From Primulina eburnea (lineage: Eukaryota; Streptophyta; Magnoliopsida; Lamiales; Gesneriaceae), in assembly GCF_022965805.1 (NCBI RefSeq), contig NC_133103.1, positions 51,844,386 to 51,908,385 on the forward strand: DNA of 64,000 nt. Direction: 5' to 3'. The stretch's first letter is position 1. Each line of letters starts with the position of its first letter. Shown piece by piece: positions 25,370-37,428 of the stretch. The notes under the pieces were generated by a model. It had not been told where the DNA came from. It did no database searches and worked only from the letters and a program-made list of their open reading frames with translations. Made by a program: the position numbers and the translations under genes.

Positions 25370-25469
25370 GTATCTTAGTCTCATACCTTTACGTTCCATG
25401 TTTTTCTTGGCATTTGCTTTATAGCTATCATGTAGACAAGTAAATTATTTCTGTTTCGTATTTGAGTAG

Positions 25470-27922
25470 GTTTTAGATTACTCTCTATGCATTCTCAGCT
25501 GGCATCTTCACTGGTCTTCCTGCAGACATATATTGGATTTGGTATTGTGCTCTTTTTGTCGTCTCTGTCATTTCAATGCTAGCAATTTTGTGACACCATT
25601 TGATTTGTCTAAAACTACCCGGTATCTATTTGATTTCTCCTCTCCAGGTTGCGTCTATGACTGATGTAGTAAATTTATATGAAAATCTTAAGTTCCCGTG
25701 TTCCTATATACTGGATGGCATCTGTTATTTGGTGGCAAGCCCGTTGCAGTAAAATGGGATTGGAACTCAGAATACCATGCATCTTCCTTTACGAAAAGGG
25801 AGTCCGAAGAGGTGTGATAGTTGTGATATGTCTATGAGCATGCTTGGATGTTTTAGTGGTAAATTATCAATGGCAAGTGGGATGTGAGTTTGAGTTTGTT
25901 AGTGTCAATATTTTTGTTTCTTACTTGATTTTGCTGACTTTATACATGTCATTTTTAGCTTTTGTCAGAACAGTATTGAGGAATTCAATTGTAAGTTAAT
26001 GATTAATTTGTACAAATTATCGAGTGTTAAAATAAAAGTTGAAGTAAAAAAGATACAATTGAAGCATAGTTAGCTAGAAGTTAGGTCGCGAGAAATTAGG
26101 TTTCAGATCAACGAGGACAAACCATGTGAAGAAATTTAGTGTGCGGAATTACTTGAGAAATAGTCATATTTAAAGCTTTCTCATGCTAATACTTGTCAGA
26201 AAAATTGTTTTCTTTTTTCTAAATTAGCCTATTGACTTTCAGTGCTTGACTTCTCTCGGAGATTTGGTGCCTAAAGTCTTTGATAACAGTCTCTTCGACT
26301 TGTATGATTGTGTGAAGCTTGTTAACTGCATATGCAATTTTGTATTACTCAGGCCACAACTTGCTCAGGTGATTAATCTTTATCCCCATCATGATTTTTA
26401 GTTGAGAAAATGTGAACCTGGTTTATTTATCTTGCTTTTCTTTTTCTCAGTAATTAATCTTTAGTCCCTCACTTAGGTTGTCATTCTTTTATTCTTCTTA
26501 TACAGTTAGTGATCCATAAGCTATTTATGCTGCTCCGAGATCCTGATTATCGGTTATGCTTTGCCCAGCTCGTCGGATTGGCGTCTTTTTCCAGACATGG
26601 GATGGTCACTCTCTACTCTTCCAAGATGTTTGGTAATTGGCTTGAGATAGACATATTTCCTGTAGCTATGATAATTTATCAAATTTATTGTAGCTTAAGT
26701 GTTATTCTAAACGGCCATTGACATGGGTCAGGTCCATTTATAATCTTGTTTGTCTAACCAAACTTTCTAATTCTTGCTCTACTGATAAGTTTCTTGATGC
26801 CGTTGCACATTTTAAGATTGGACATTTCATACTATATTGTATTGTGGGCTATTGTTTTAGGCTTTTCTCCATTTTGTACAAGTCTAAAGTAGCCTTGTGT
26901 GGTTTAATTAGTGTATCAATTCATTTAGGATTTGCTCATATACAATGTGGTTTCTGATATGATTACACTTCCTTTTGCTTCTAAAATAACATCGTTCTGG
27001 AAAATGTCACTGCAGTTCAAATTTTGGAAAGAAATTGGTTACTTCCTCTGGGGAGAAAATAGTTCGAGCACATGAAGTTTTTTCTGCTGGTCCTCAACCT
27101 CCTCCGATTATGGAAACAATTGCCGTAACTCTTATGCATCTTGCACTGCATAATGAGAAAATAGAGTTCGAGGTACCAAAATTATTTAGTTCGAGGGAAC
27201 ACTATTCCCACGAATTGTCATAACTCTTATGCATCTTGTATTGCCAACTCAAAATTTTCAAACTATTCCCACGAACCAGCTTAAAATGATGCCGCTTCAA
27301 AACTTTCAAAATTTATTCAATGAATTGTCGATAAATTACTTTTAGCGTTTTGATTTTTGAATTTTACATACAGGCAGTTTTTTGTGATATCTGTTGCTGC
27401 TGCTATCGATCCCTCCCAAAGGTAAGAGTGGAAAAGTAAAGTAGCCACATCTTTATGTTGCATTTGACCTCGGCTCAATTTTCCAAATATTCATCTTTGT
27501 TCAGAGAACTAGTCAGTGCTGTGCTTGACAGTTTATCTAAGGAAGCATGCTATACAAACAGGACAAAGGTGATAAATACATTTCTGGTTGATTAATTTAA
27601 TTACATGATACTAACTTTACAAATTATTTTGTGCTTTCAACATTTTTGAAGTTCTTGGAGGAGCTTATGGGGCCAATTCTTTTTAATTGGGTTGCTTGTG
27701 GTGTAAGCTTAGTTGCACTTGTTGAGGTAATGTCATGTTTTGCATTCGAGGTGTTTACCATGTAAATAGAAAACTAGACTGTTAATCTGATTGGATTTGC
27801 AGGCAAGAGGCATTTTTACGTCGAATTTGGAACCTATGAACTTCATAAAATATTGTTGTCCGTGGCTGCTTCCGGCTTTGATCTTGCAGGAAGATGCTAA
27901 CAGCTTAAAATGGGTTGCTAAG
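25470..27922 (+). pseudogene. ATM pseudogene exons, helical-repeat block, unit A
   Basis: Exons: 25470-25541; 25648-25811 (MTDVVNLYENLKFPCSYIL, stop at LQ*NG); 26243-26368 (CLTSLGDLVPKVFD to NFVLLRPQLAQ, intact); 26506-26632 (KLFMLLRDPDYR, then a frame change before RIGVFFQTWDGH); 27016-27172 (GEKIVRAHEVFSAGPQPPP, intact); 27374-27421 (one extra T shifts AVFVISVAAAIDPSQ); 27505-27568 (ELVSAVLDSLSKEACY); 27652-27726 (25 codons, FLEELMGPILFNWVACGVSL); 27803-27922 (40 codons, CCPWLLPALILQEDANSLKW). These match the collinear HEAT-like part of plant ATM. Splice sites are mostly intact. Confidence 0.8.
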
Positions 27923-28859
27923 GTAGCTAGCCTTGCATTCGTTTCCCCTAAGAATGTTGTTGCTTCATTTAACTTTTTGAACATTAATATTATTTTTAGA
28001 TTTTTATTAAATCTCTGTCCAAGTTATTTTGGTTTAGATGTCTTCTATGTTTTCTTAATGTGGTGAGGTGTTTGATCTAATTAATGTTAAAAATGATCGT
28101 ACCTCGAGTCAACGATTTTAGCATAGGGTAGTTGTATGTCGTGTTCACTGATGTGGATTGATCTTTGCGAATTGATATACCCATGTCAGGACTCAGGATC
28201 ATAAGATGACATTTTTGCTATTGAATATCTTGAACTATATATGCTAGTTTTTATTATTGTTCTTTTTCCCAGGTTGCTTGCCAGCCTTGTGCAGCTTTAG
28301 TTAAGAGTCACTTTGTGCATATCTTTTCTGTCTGTATGGCAATGCATTGCAGTAAGAAAGCTGGGTGGGAGAGGGCATCAAGAGTGCTGGAAACTTCTAT
28401 TTTACTTATAGTTAATTTCTCTGAACATGAAAGGGATGAACTCATTAACAAGCAAATGATACTTTCACTTACTGCCTACAACTTTAGTCTTAACTTTAAA
28501 CATCTCATGTTGAAAATCAACTGCATTCTCTTTGATACTTTTTGCATGAAGTTAATGTTGTAATTGTGTTTCTTTGAAATATTTTTCTTTTATACTAATT
28601 TGTGGAAAAAATGAACTAATATGAATAAAACCTTTGTCTGTTACACGTATGTATCAAGTTTCAGTCTAAAAAAAAACCATTTAAATTCTAATTTATGAAA
28701 GCATTTTGTAAATCAATGGTATAATTTACATTCAATTAAAAAGTTCATTTTTTATGCTTGACCCGCCAAAAATTGGAGTTTTTTTTAAACCTGGTTTGAA
28801 CAGGTATGTGATGTTTCTCAGCGTAAGTGGATAATTCACACCTTGAACTAGAAAAAAAC

Positions 28860-29115
28860 AAGATGATTTTTAAAATTTTAGATTTCTTTGGAAGAATGTT
28901 GGGACAAGATAAAGTTTAGGGTTTCAAGTTGGATCTATAAGAATGTGGAGGTTAAATCGTTCTCGGTCACAGACTTGTATAAGAATTTAAGTATAGTATT
29001 ACGTTGACTCGTAGTACGAGTCTTACCTTACTATGCATGGACCTTTGGTCTGCTTTTTGTAATTAATATCTTTTGATAATATAATATCGTTTCTTTTTTA
29101 AAAAAACTAGTGCGA
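28860..29115 (+). mobile_element. 5'-truncated LINE 3' fragment
   Basis: Reads EECWDKIKFRVSSWI, then VEVKSFSVTDLYKNLS, collinear with the ORF2 C-terminus of the LINE described above (EECWEKIKFRIANWI, then SLSILDLLRDW) but on the + strand. It is followed by a short 3' UTR and an A-rich end near 29100. It is a different, more diverged member of the same LINE group. No target duplication was delimited. Confidence 0.65.
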
Positions 29116-29700
29116 ATAGAACGAAATATCATCTTTGTTACTTGGAAAACATGATAAAATTCAGATTGTAACTTTCTCATCCCATCCAAGTAATAGGTGC
29201 ATTTTCTCTCCTTGTTAGTATGAATCTCAATCTTTGTAGGATTGTCTTCCAACAGAGTGAGTGGAAATGCCTCTGAACATTTAAGGTGTTTAGCAATCTC
29301 TCTAATAAAACTATTAGAAAAACAAGGTGCAAGCAAGATGGATGAAATGGATAGTCTAAGAGTAAACATGATGTTCCACCTCTTGAGATGGACATAGGAG
29401 CCGAGCCTTATGAAGAGTTGGGGACATAGAGTGTTAAGTATGGTGGGTCTGCTAGCTATAAGATTAGTCTCCCTGAATAAATAACCGGGAGACCGAAATT
29501 ACCTTCTCGAGGAGATAAGAAGAAACCTGAGACATAAATCATTAAGAGAAGTATGAGTTTATTTCTTGTTTCCTTTTTGAGCTCGTTTCGGTTTGCATTG
29601 ATATGGATAGCCATCTTTCTCCCAGAAAATATCGATTGAGTATTTAGGGCTATTGCAGTTGGTGCAATGACGAGTGTTGGCCCTGTATTATTTTTATTGA
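29116..29700. other. Unassigned intron sequence with degraded repeat
   Basis: Two - strand open frames of 72 and 112 codons overlap here, but neither resembles a known protein and the region lies among transposon relics. Part of it (about 29456-29720) may continue the copia gag relic to its right. Confidence 0.4.
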
Positions 29701-30430
29701 TAGCCATTGCAGAGGCTTTAGAATGATCATTTAATCTAATATTAACACCTTTGTGCTTCTCGATTTGGCTGCGAATAAGCTTCCTCTAGCTTTGGCAAGG
29801 AGAGGCAGCCAAAGCCCTGGTCACTAACTCGATGTAGATTGTGATCAAGACCAAAAAAAATATATAGATCTTATACTTAGCGATACGTTTCCTTAGTTTC
29901 TCAATATCCTATGGACATTTCATATCATTTAGCCTACAGTAATCAAGTTGCAAGAATTTTGAGTCCAACTCACTACATTTACTCCACAAGAGGGCGATCT
30001 CTTTGGTGTGGTTGGAATGTTTGCTTCATTGTTTTTATACTCGAGAAGAATTTGACACATCCAGATAGTTCTTGATTCCATTCCAAACTTCTTTAGCCGC
30101 CACACTACGCAAATAGGCCATCAGCCTTCTATCATGGAATTGACGAGCAAAGACTTGACCTTAGCATCTTTAGCCTCCCATTCCTCATAGTTTGGGCCGT
30201 TCTATGTGAGGCAACCTTCGTCATTGTAATGCATCCCAATTTCTTCTGCCTGCAATATGCATCTCTATAAGCTGAGACCAAATACGATAATTAGCATTAT
30301 CCAACTCAGATCAAATTTATTGGAAACAAAATTTCATGAACAGTTGTTATGAATTGCTTTTTGCCATCAAGAGTGTTCACATTTGCTTTTCCAGACATGA
30401 TGTAAGAACTAGATGAAAGATTAAGAAAGA
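29700..30430 (-). mobile_element. Ty1/copia gag relic
   Basis: On the - strand pieces read MSGKANVNTLDGKK at the start (about 30400), then ECPQDIE-like and IYIFFGLDHNLHRVSD, then LSLPKLEEAYSQ and SKASAMAINKN. That order fits the gag polyprotein of copia elements (capsid region with F-GL-N-D-VR motif followed by a serine/basic part). Many stops and frameshifts. LTRs were not identified. Confidence 0.55.
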
Positions 30431-30790
30431 CATGGCTCTTATTCAGCCGAAAAGAAAGAACAATTGCGGTTTCTACTCTCTATACCAATACAAATTGATA
30501 AATGGTTGAATGATCTTCATATATACTAGGGAAACCTATACACAATATACATAACCTATTCTATAATAGTAAACTATACAATCAATAGGAATCACTCATG
30601 CAATTAATATTTTGATTGTCAGACATCAAAGCCTATTTAAAAAGAAAATTTATCGATACAAAATATTGGACGGCTAATTTTCTGATTCTAATACATCAAA
30701 TTCTATTTAAAATGAAAATATGATAATGCAAAACATTGTGCGAGCTATTTACGCTTACTGATTTGTTACTGTTCTTCACTTTGTATGCGG
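30431..30790. other. AT-rich remainder of TE-filled intron
   Basis: Contains tatactagggaaacctatacac and similar AT-rich blocks, possibly copia LTR remains because they lie at the 5' side of the gag relic. No boundaries could be fixed. Confidence 0.35.
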
Positions 30791-31304
30791 GTTCCTATTG
30801 TGAACCATACATTATCTCTAGCTTCCAGCTCCTCTGACTGTCCACTTCCGTTCTTTTCTAAAGATACAATTGCATGTACAATTCAAACTATTGTGGATGG
30901 CTTCTGGGATAGGTTCAATACCTTCTGTTAGTTGTCTATATTTTTTTCCATGTTTATTCTAAAAGTTTGAGTGTTCTATTATTGATTGCTTTATTCTTGC
31001 AGCGAGGAGCACTCTAAAAGTTTCGGACTTGTTGACAAGATTAACATCTTCAGACCGGACAGAGTATTTATGGTGATTCTTCAAAACTTATATTTCAAGC
31101 TGTTTTTTCGTTATTATATTGTCTTTTCCAGTAATTTTGTCTTGTGTATTTATTGTTGAATGCATATTTTTAAAATAAATGACACCTTATTTTGTAGTTT
31201 ATAGCTGATCTACATTACAAGATCGCTGCTGCAGCTCATCGTTGGCATAAATGCAACCATTTGGCCGGCATTGAGGTGCTCGTCAATTTGCTTGGGCATA
31301 GAGT

Positions 31305-32603
31305 GTAATTCCTAGTACTTTTAACTGAGTATTGCTTGCACATCTTACACCCATGACTTGGTGATATAAATATTAGGAATTACTCTGCTCCATTATTTTG
31401 CTGTTTGGGAGGCATATAAATATGTTACATTTTTATCGAAATTTTTTGTTTATGTTGAGTCGTATTATACCATGATATGTTTGTCGATACAAAGAACTTT
31501 TTATCATATTTTTCTGAATACAATTTTAAGATTAATGGAGTCTTAATGGTCGTTTATAACTTAGCTCTGTTGATTGCAATTTTCAGTGTGTTATGTGGTC
31601 TTAAGTATGATATCCTTCACTTGTAAAAGAGTTTTTTTTAAATACTTGGAGGAGTTTCTTTAGAATAGAGTCAGAGGGTACAACTGACTTTAATTTGGAT
31701 ACTAGTTTAACTCTCAAGGGGCTTCTTATATCATGTGATCTTGCAATGGTTGGTGTTACTTTTCTGAACAGTTACCTTCTCAATTTGATTGGTCAATTCA
31801 TTGGTTGCGACTGTTTACTCGATCAATGTTGTTGTATAATTTTTACGCTGCTCAATATATCAAGAGATTACCCATCAGGGGAGACTATCAGAGTGCTTGG
31901 TGAACAACTTCAGGCAACAACATATTTTAATCTCTTTTGTTCATTAAAATGTTTTATGATTTATGCTGACTTAGTTGTTTCACTTGATAGTTTTTAATGT
32001 CAGAGTTGGTCGCATGTTGCACATTTCATAATATTTCTACTGCTGAAACAATATGGTATAAACACAACATCTTATTTCTCTTTTTATTTTGTTCTGTAAA
32101 TGTAATATTTCTTTTGCTTAAACAATTTAGTGAAGAGTATAATTGACACAACTTCTTAGTCACAGTGAGTGTGGTTGGTTTTTTTCCTTAATTACATGTT
32201 TAAGATTTTCTAAAGTGGTAGCATCGTTCTTTTGCTTCATTAGAGGATGTTTAGGAGAGAAATTAACTACTTCTATCTAGAGATAGTTACAAAATCTTGT
32301 TTATCAATTATTCTTGCAGTCTGAAATCATTGCATAAAAATATTGGGTCAAGTGGGTTATTTCTTGGAGATCAAAATGATTTCAAAGATGCATATTGGCA
32401 TTCGGAAAATGAAATTTTTCATGCTGCTTGGAAGCTTGTTCCATTGTGCAGCTTAGATAACACAAATGATCTTAGTGCAATGGTTTCTGATTTCATATCC
32501 AAGGTAACCGTAGCTTTGCATTTTGATTTTCTTAGGAAACATTTCTCAAATTCATGAAATATGCTTTCGAGTACCTTTTATTATGCTTAAGTCATGATTA
32601 CAG
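31305..32603 (+). pseudogene. ATM pseudogene exons 31772-31913 and 32320-32503, unit A
   Basis: Exon 31772-31913 reads YLLNLIGQFIGCDCLLDQCC and ends ETIRVLGEQLQ with a GC in place of the GT donor. Exon 32320-32503 reads LKSLHKNIGSSGLFLGDQND, then HAAWKLVPLCSLDNTNDLS and ends FISK|GT. Sequence at about 31585-31770 may hold an earlier degraded exon, but I could not align it. The remaining bases are AT-rich intron. Confidence 0.72.
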
Positions 32604-32816
32604 ATTGGAATTGGTGATCCTCATCGTGTTGTATTCCATCTTCCTGGTGATTATTCAGTACCTGTGTTTGGCATAGCTATTGGCATGGCAGAGACTAACA
32701 TCCATGCAGATATGGGCATATCGGAAGAAGCTCTTCGAGTCCTTATGAGGCTTCTAAAGAAGTATCTGATGGAGGATTCTGTTGAGATAAGTGACATGGC
32801 ATCCCAAGCATTAAGA
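32604..32816 (+). pseudogene. Intact 71-codon ATM exon in pseudogene, unit A
   Basis: Reads IGIGDPHRVVFHLPGD, then IAIGMAETNIHADMG and LLKKYLMEDSVEISDMASQA, open from acag to GTGAGT with no defect. It is the best-preserved coding piece in the window and a good probe for the functional ATM locus elsewhere. Confidence 0.82.
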
Positions 32817-33074
32817 GTGAGTCTATATGACTGCTGTTAGATTTTGGACTGTGCTGTAATCATGTGTTGTGCTTATCTTCGTTCTTTGTTTTGAAGTTTG
32901 ATGGATATGATAGTCATTTTTCCTGTGATTTAAGTTTCATTATAGAAAAGATATCTATTAAGTTTCTAGGACGAGAGATGAATAGTTATGTAATGTATGA
33001 AGAAAACAGTAACTAAAATAGGTTACAAATAATTATGCATCTCTTAATGTATTCTACTCCTAGTTTTTTATATA

Positions 33075-33943
33075 AAATTTACGATAATACCCCTCAAGTT
33101 GGTGCATAGACATTGATCATGAACAAATGTTTATAGGTAGGCTTTGTAGGTTCTTTGGCCGAAACACTTGTTCTTTGTTGAGTTGCTGGCATGAATGACA
33201 AGCATATAGTTCCATCTTCATTTTTCTCCTATAAAGTGACGATCTTTGTGCTTTGTCTTATCATGTTGAATTGGGTTATGGACAATACTTATTGCTGCTT
33301 TGTTGGCATAGTATAATCTCAAAGGCTTTCTATTATTCTTTGGAACTTTTCGAGGGCTCTCTTTAACCAAAGAACTTCAAAGACTCTTTGGGCCATAACA
33401 TTGAATTCAGCCTTTGCACTACATCTAATGACATCACTCTCCTAATTCCACCATGTCACTGAATGACCCAAACAAAGGTGTTATATCTCGAGGTAGATCT
33501 TCTGTTAGCGGTAGATCTAGTCCAGTTTTCTAGCAAAACTGGGTAAGGACACTCGCCAATGTCCTCGAAAGCTTCGCTCCTGTGATCACCATCCCAGAAC
33601 TCTTCAATAGATCTACACCGTGGTAAGTTTTACAATTGGTGCAAAGGTCTCAAAGTGATCTACACCATGAGTTTGTGTGAAACCTTTGACTACAAGTACA
33701 CGCCTCATATCTCTCCAATGAACGGCCATAGTCGTCTTTTATCGTGAAAATCCATTTACAATTAAAGGTTGTTTTCACTTGGTAGTGTCACTGCACTCCA
33801 AGTGCAATCTCCTCACAAATGCATCTTTCAACTTTGGAATTTTAAGAGCTTCACATAAGTTTTTTAGATTTTCTGCATTGGACACTTTTGAAGTGAAAAC
33901 AATAAAAAAGAAATCTTTTTATAAGAAACAAATTTCAATAAAA
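33075..33943 (-). mobile_element. Ty1/copia pol relic, reverse transcriptase start and RNase H end
   Basis: On the - strand, about 33800-33560 reads CKWIFTIKDDYGRSLERYEA, then a block close to THGVDHFETFAPIVKL in mixed frames: the start of copia reverse transcriptase. About 33440-33090 reads FNAMAQRVFEVLWLKRALEK-like sequence, then EKNEDGTICLSFMPATQQ and ends HAPT*GVL, the typical copia RNase H terminus. The middle of reverse transcriptase is missing. It sits antisense in an ATM intron and is interrupted at 33944 by an hAT element. Confidence 0.7.
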
Positions 33944-34587
33944 CAAGGTTGTAAATGGCGGGAGGCGGTGGCGGGGCGGTCGGTGACCGCCTACCTCCTC
34001 AGTCGCCTAGGCGGTTGAATTTTTTAAGTAATTTTTTTATAGATAATCATGCAATATAGTCATTTTTATATAAAATGTGCAATTAAATAATGTTGAAGCA
34101 CAAAATATAATATCATCTATAGATAATGTGCAATTAATAAAGATTCATCATTATATAAATGCTATTATGTTAACAAAGTAATATAATTATTTTTACCAAA
34201 AAACTAAGTTTAAAATTTTTAATTATTTTTCTGACTGCTGGCGGCAGTAGGCGGCGGCGGCGGGCGGATTGTGTGTGGTGGTCGAGAGTTGAGTGAAAAC
34301 CAAAAATAAAAGAAAGAAAGTGAGGTGTGTTAGGGTTTTAATATTTAAAATTATTTGACTTTAACTAGGTTTTTAAAATTGTTGACTAGGTTTTTAAAAT
34401 TGTTGACTACAACTTAAAAATCTCGACTGACTGCCTAGCCCGCCTGACTAGCCCGCCTGCTCGCCGCCTCGACCCGCATACCCTAACGCCGTATAGCTTG
34501 GACCGCCTAAAACACCCGTCTCATGCATAGGCGGTGCGGTCAAGGCAGGCGGCCGTCTCGACCGCCATTTAGAACACTGCAATAAAA
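33936..34587. mobile_element. Second non-autonomous hAT-type element
   Basis: The element is 33944-34579 (636 bp). The left end caaggttgtaaatggcgg and the right end, read on the other strand, cagtgttctaaatggcgg agree at 14 or 15 of 18 positions. The 8-bp direct repeat caataaaa flanks it (33936-33943 and 34580-34587). Subterminal zones are rich in ggcgg/ccgcc words and the centre is AT-rich. No transposase. End sequence and layout resemble the element at 16314, so they may be distant relatives. Confidence 0.85.
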
Positions 34588-34990
34588 GATGTTTTGTACA
34601 TGACTTAGTAGCTTGTCCATGAATCATTAGGCTCAGTCTGAATAATTGAAGGAGATGAGGGATCAACTGTTGATTTGATTTGGGTTCAGAGTAATGACTA
34701 TGTGACAGAGGAGAGTCCTTGGGTTCTTTGAAGATGATAAGTCGTACTTTTGGAGAAGAAGCTTGGGGGCACAGCAGTGCATAAGCATTTTTTACAGCAC
34801 TTACACAAGGAATCTGTGAAATAATTTGGCTTGAGATATTAATGAATAGTCTACAGATTCTCTCCTGAGAATTGATCGAGGTCATAATGTGTTTTTTAAT
34901 AATGTTATATCTAAACTGATCAAGGTCCTCACATGATTGAAGCATATGAGAATTGATCGATCCACAATCGGATGAATACAATTAAACAAG
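34588..34990 (-). mobile_element. Probable copia pol relic, right of the hAT element
   Basis: Continues the sequence broken by the hAT insertion. On the - strand it includes LMIHGQATKSCTKHLL and polar, S/P/E-rich sequence, like the variable linker in front of copia reverse transcriptase. The match is by position and composition only. Confidence 0.4.
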
Positions 34991-35425
34991 AGTTATTCTC
35001 TAGAATGTATCAAGAGTTTATCCTCTAGAACTTATCTTTTTTCATAAAATCCTCATCAAGTAGTTTGTGGGCTAGAGCTTTGGAAGAATTGAGATTGGTT
35101 TGGGTGGTGCCGAGATCGACACAAGATTTATTTACTACGGATCTTGGACATCTTCTTGGCAAGAGGGCAAAATTATTTGGAGGAGTGGTGTGGTACATGA
35201 CATATATTGGTATGTGTGTTTTGAGGGGAATATAAGATTTTTTGACAACATTGAAGAGACCAATGAAGAGATTTATTGAGAGATTGGACTTTTGTGTATT
35301 GTTGAGATGATCAAAGTCTTGTTTAGTTTTTTGTCGTGTGTGGATCACTAGTCAGCTTATGTTAATTAAAAGCCTTTAAGTATTTGATAAAATATCTTGT
35401 CTTATTAAAAAAATAAATCTTTTTA
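34991..35425 (+). mobile_element. 5'-truncated LINE 3' fragment
   Basis: Reads ALEELRLVWVVPRSTQDLFT on the + strand, nearly the same as ALEELKLVWVIPKTTQDLFI in the full LINE at about 13250, followed by TDLGHLLGKRAKLFGGVVW, a diverged end, and an A-rich tail near 35405 (attaaaaaaataaat). Only the last part of ORF2 and the 3' UTR remain, the usual result of incomplete reverse transcription. Confidence 0.75.
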
Positions 35426-35527
35426 CATAAACTCGATATGATTATGTTCATTCAGGCTTTGTGTTTGTTTGATTTCTAGTTGTTAAGGGACTTGTCCAGG
35501 ACTTGAATTTTAGTGTTATTTGCTCAG

Positions 35528-37428
35528 GATATTCTTTCAACTGAAAATGGTCAACGGGCTTTGATGCAACTGGATTCCTATGAGATGTCTCTCATTGAGG
35601 TTAGAATGTATTTCAGATTTTCCATTATATTTTATGCTTTATATTTATGATTTAAGTGCTCTTTTTCCTATGACTCCGTCTTTTGCTGATCGATTAGGAA
35701 TAATGTCTCATTGTCTTGGAAAGGTCGATTTATTTGAACTAAAAAAAAGTTTGGCATCTTTATGGTGGTCACGACTGAATGATTGCATTATGTCTTTTGA
35801 GCAAATGAAGTTTTTTGTATATTTTGTCGGTATTATTAAATGAAAGACTTCTTTCATATAATATATTGTTTTTATTAATTATATCAATCACAAACTTATG
35901 AAGTGCAGAAGCAATTGTCATTGGGTTTGGCTTTGAGATATTTCATCTTGTTGCTTTAAATATGTACCATTATGTCATGCTTGAATAACATCCATTAAAA
36001 TAAGTTAAAAAAATTGTTTTGTACATATACTTTGTGCATCCCGAGGAGATGGCAAATATTGAACCAATAGAACCAACGATACCATCACCAACTACACGGG
36101 GCATACCTACAAGCAAAGATGATCATATCCACACACATCATAGGAAAAAAATAATTAATATAATCGAGAGTCTATATCCATATGAATTGGCGAACATCAA
36201 AGGATAAGGATCTTGATTTTCCTTATGATATCCTTGGGACACGGCATTTCTTCTTAAAAAATAGTTCGATTGCGTGCATTCCAAATGTTGTAGACACGTG
36301 CTGCCACCGCAATACGTCTAAACTTAACAATTTCGCTGTTTGTGCATTTTTTGTGATAAATAGATTTAATTATGTTTTCCAATTTATATAATCATTCTAG
36401 GTCCACTCAAAAGTTGTTAATTTGGAGTTTGTGCAGAGACTTATTTCTAATCTACGAAGAAAGTTGACAGGTAAGTTGTTACCGAGAAAGATCGTTAGCT
36501 CATATTTTCATCTGTGAGATTTCTCCTTCAAAAATACCACTAGTGGCAATGAGGCATGTGTTTTTCCTTCATCTATATGCTAGCACATTAAGCAAATCTT
36601 GCTGCTGGGTTATACTTTTAACCAGCTGTACTCGTGTTTTTTTTTTAAAAATAAATTCATTACAGAAACTTTGTAACAAACTTCTGGTGGAAATTTAGGA
36701 GTTTCCTGGGTCCATATAAATTTCATAGAACATAAACTCATAAAGCGATAGCAATGGATGTGGAAGTGACATGGATCCCCGATTGTCTAGGTCTGTATTT
36801 ATGCCTGCTGGGAAGGCAATGCCTTTACAGTGTACATCTCATGATGACACTCGTGAGTAGTAACAACTAGCAATAGAATAAATGTGACCACCAATTCGAC
36901 TAATAAAAGTAGTCTCAACAATTTTTTCTGGCTGAAGCATGGGTTGAACCTTTTCATGTATGAACTGAAATTCGAATGACCTCGAAGAAATTTAGTGAAG
37001 GCATGCATGCACTTGGACAGACAACACATATATTCTCTTACTTACATCCTGATTTTATTTCCTAATTTTTCAGCTGAATCAATTTCTATCGAGGATTCAA
37101 ATGTGTGGACAACTTTGGATAAAACATTTGAAGCGTGGATCTGTCCACTTGTATATGCAGTGATAGGTTATTGCAACGATCTCATTTTAAGGTTTTCTAC
37201 TAGTATTTGAGATAGTTGCTCAATTCCTGCATCACTATTTTTTCCATTGGAATTTTCCGTAAATCAATCATGCGGCTGATCTATATTACTGGTTGCGTCA
37301 GATTATGTCAAGACATTGTGCTGGTTAAATCATAAGTTGCAGAATTTTTTCTGTTCCCATATGTCATTGTCAATGTTGCTGGGAGAATGGATTTAGATGT
37401 GGATCTTTGCAAACTAATCTCTTTGAAG
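35528..37428 (+). pseudogene. ATM pseudogene exons, last block, unit A
   Basis: Exons: 35528-35599 (24 codons, DILSTENGQRALMQLDSYEM); 36401-36470 (VHSKVVNLEFVQRLISNLRR); 37074-37191 (DKTFEAWICPLVYAVIGYC); 37302-37428 (LCQDIVLVKS, TAA at 37333-37335, then FPYVIVNVAGRMDLDVDLCK). Intron sequence from 35600 to 36400 and 36471 to 37073 is AT-rich with no element recognised. Confidence 0.8.

Larger units (their letters stand above)
28273..31304 (+). pseudogene. ATM pseudogene exons around a TE-filled intron, unit A
   Basis: Exon 28273-28458 (ALVKSHFVHIFSVCMAMHC to ELINKQM) is followed by AT where a GT donor is expected. The matching next exon, 30791-30912 (SLASSSSDCPLPFFSKDTIA), is preceded by GCGG instead of an AG acceptor. 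Between them are 2.3 kb with LINE and copia relics. Exons 31003-31072 (GLVDKINIFRPDRVFM) and 31198-31304 (HLAGIEVLVNLLGHR) follow with normal sites. An alternative reading is that the 2.3 kb inserted straight into one exon. Confidence 0.7.
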
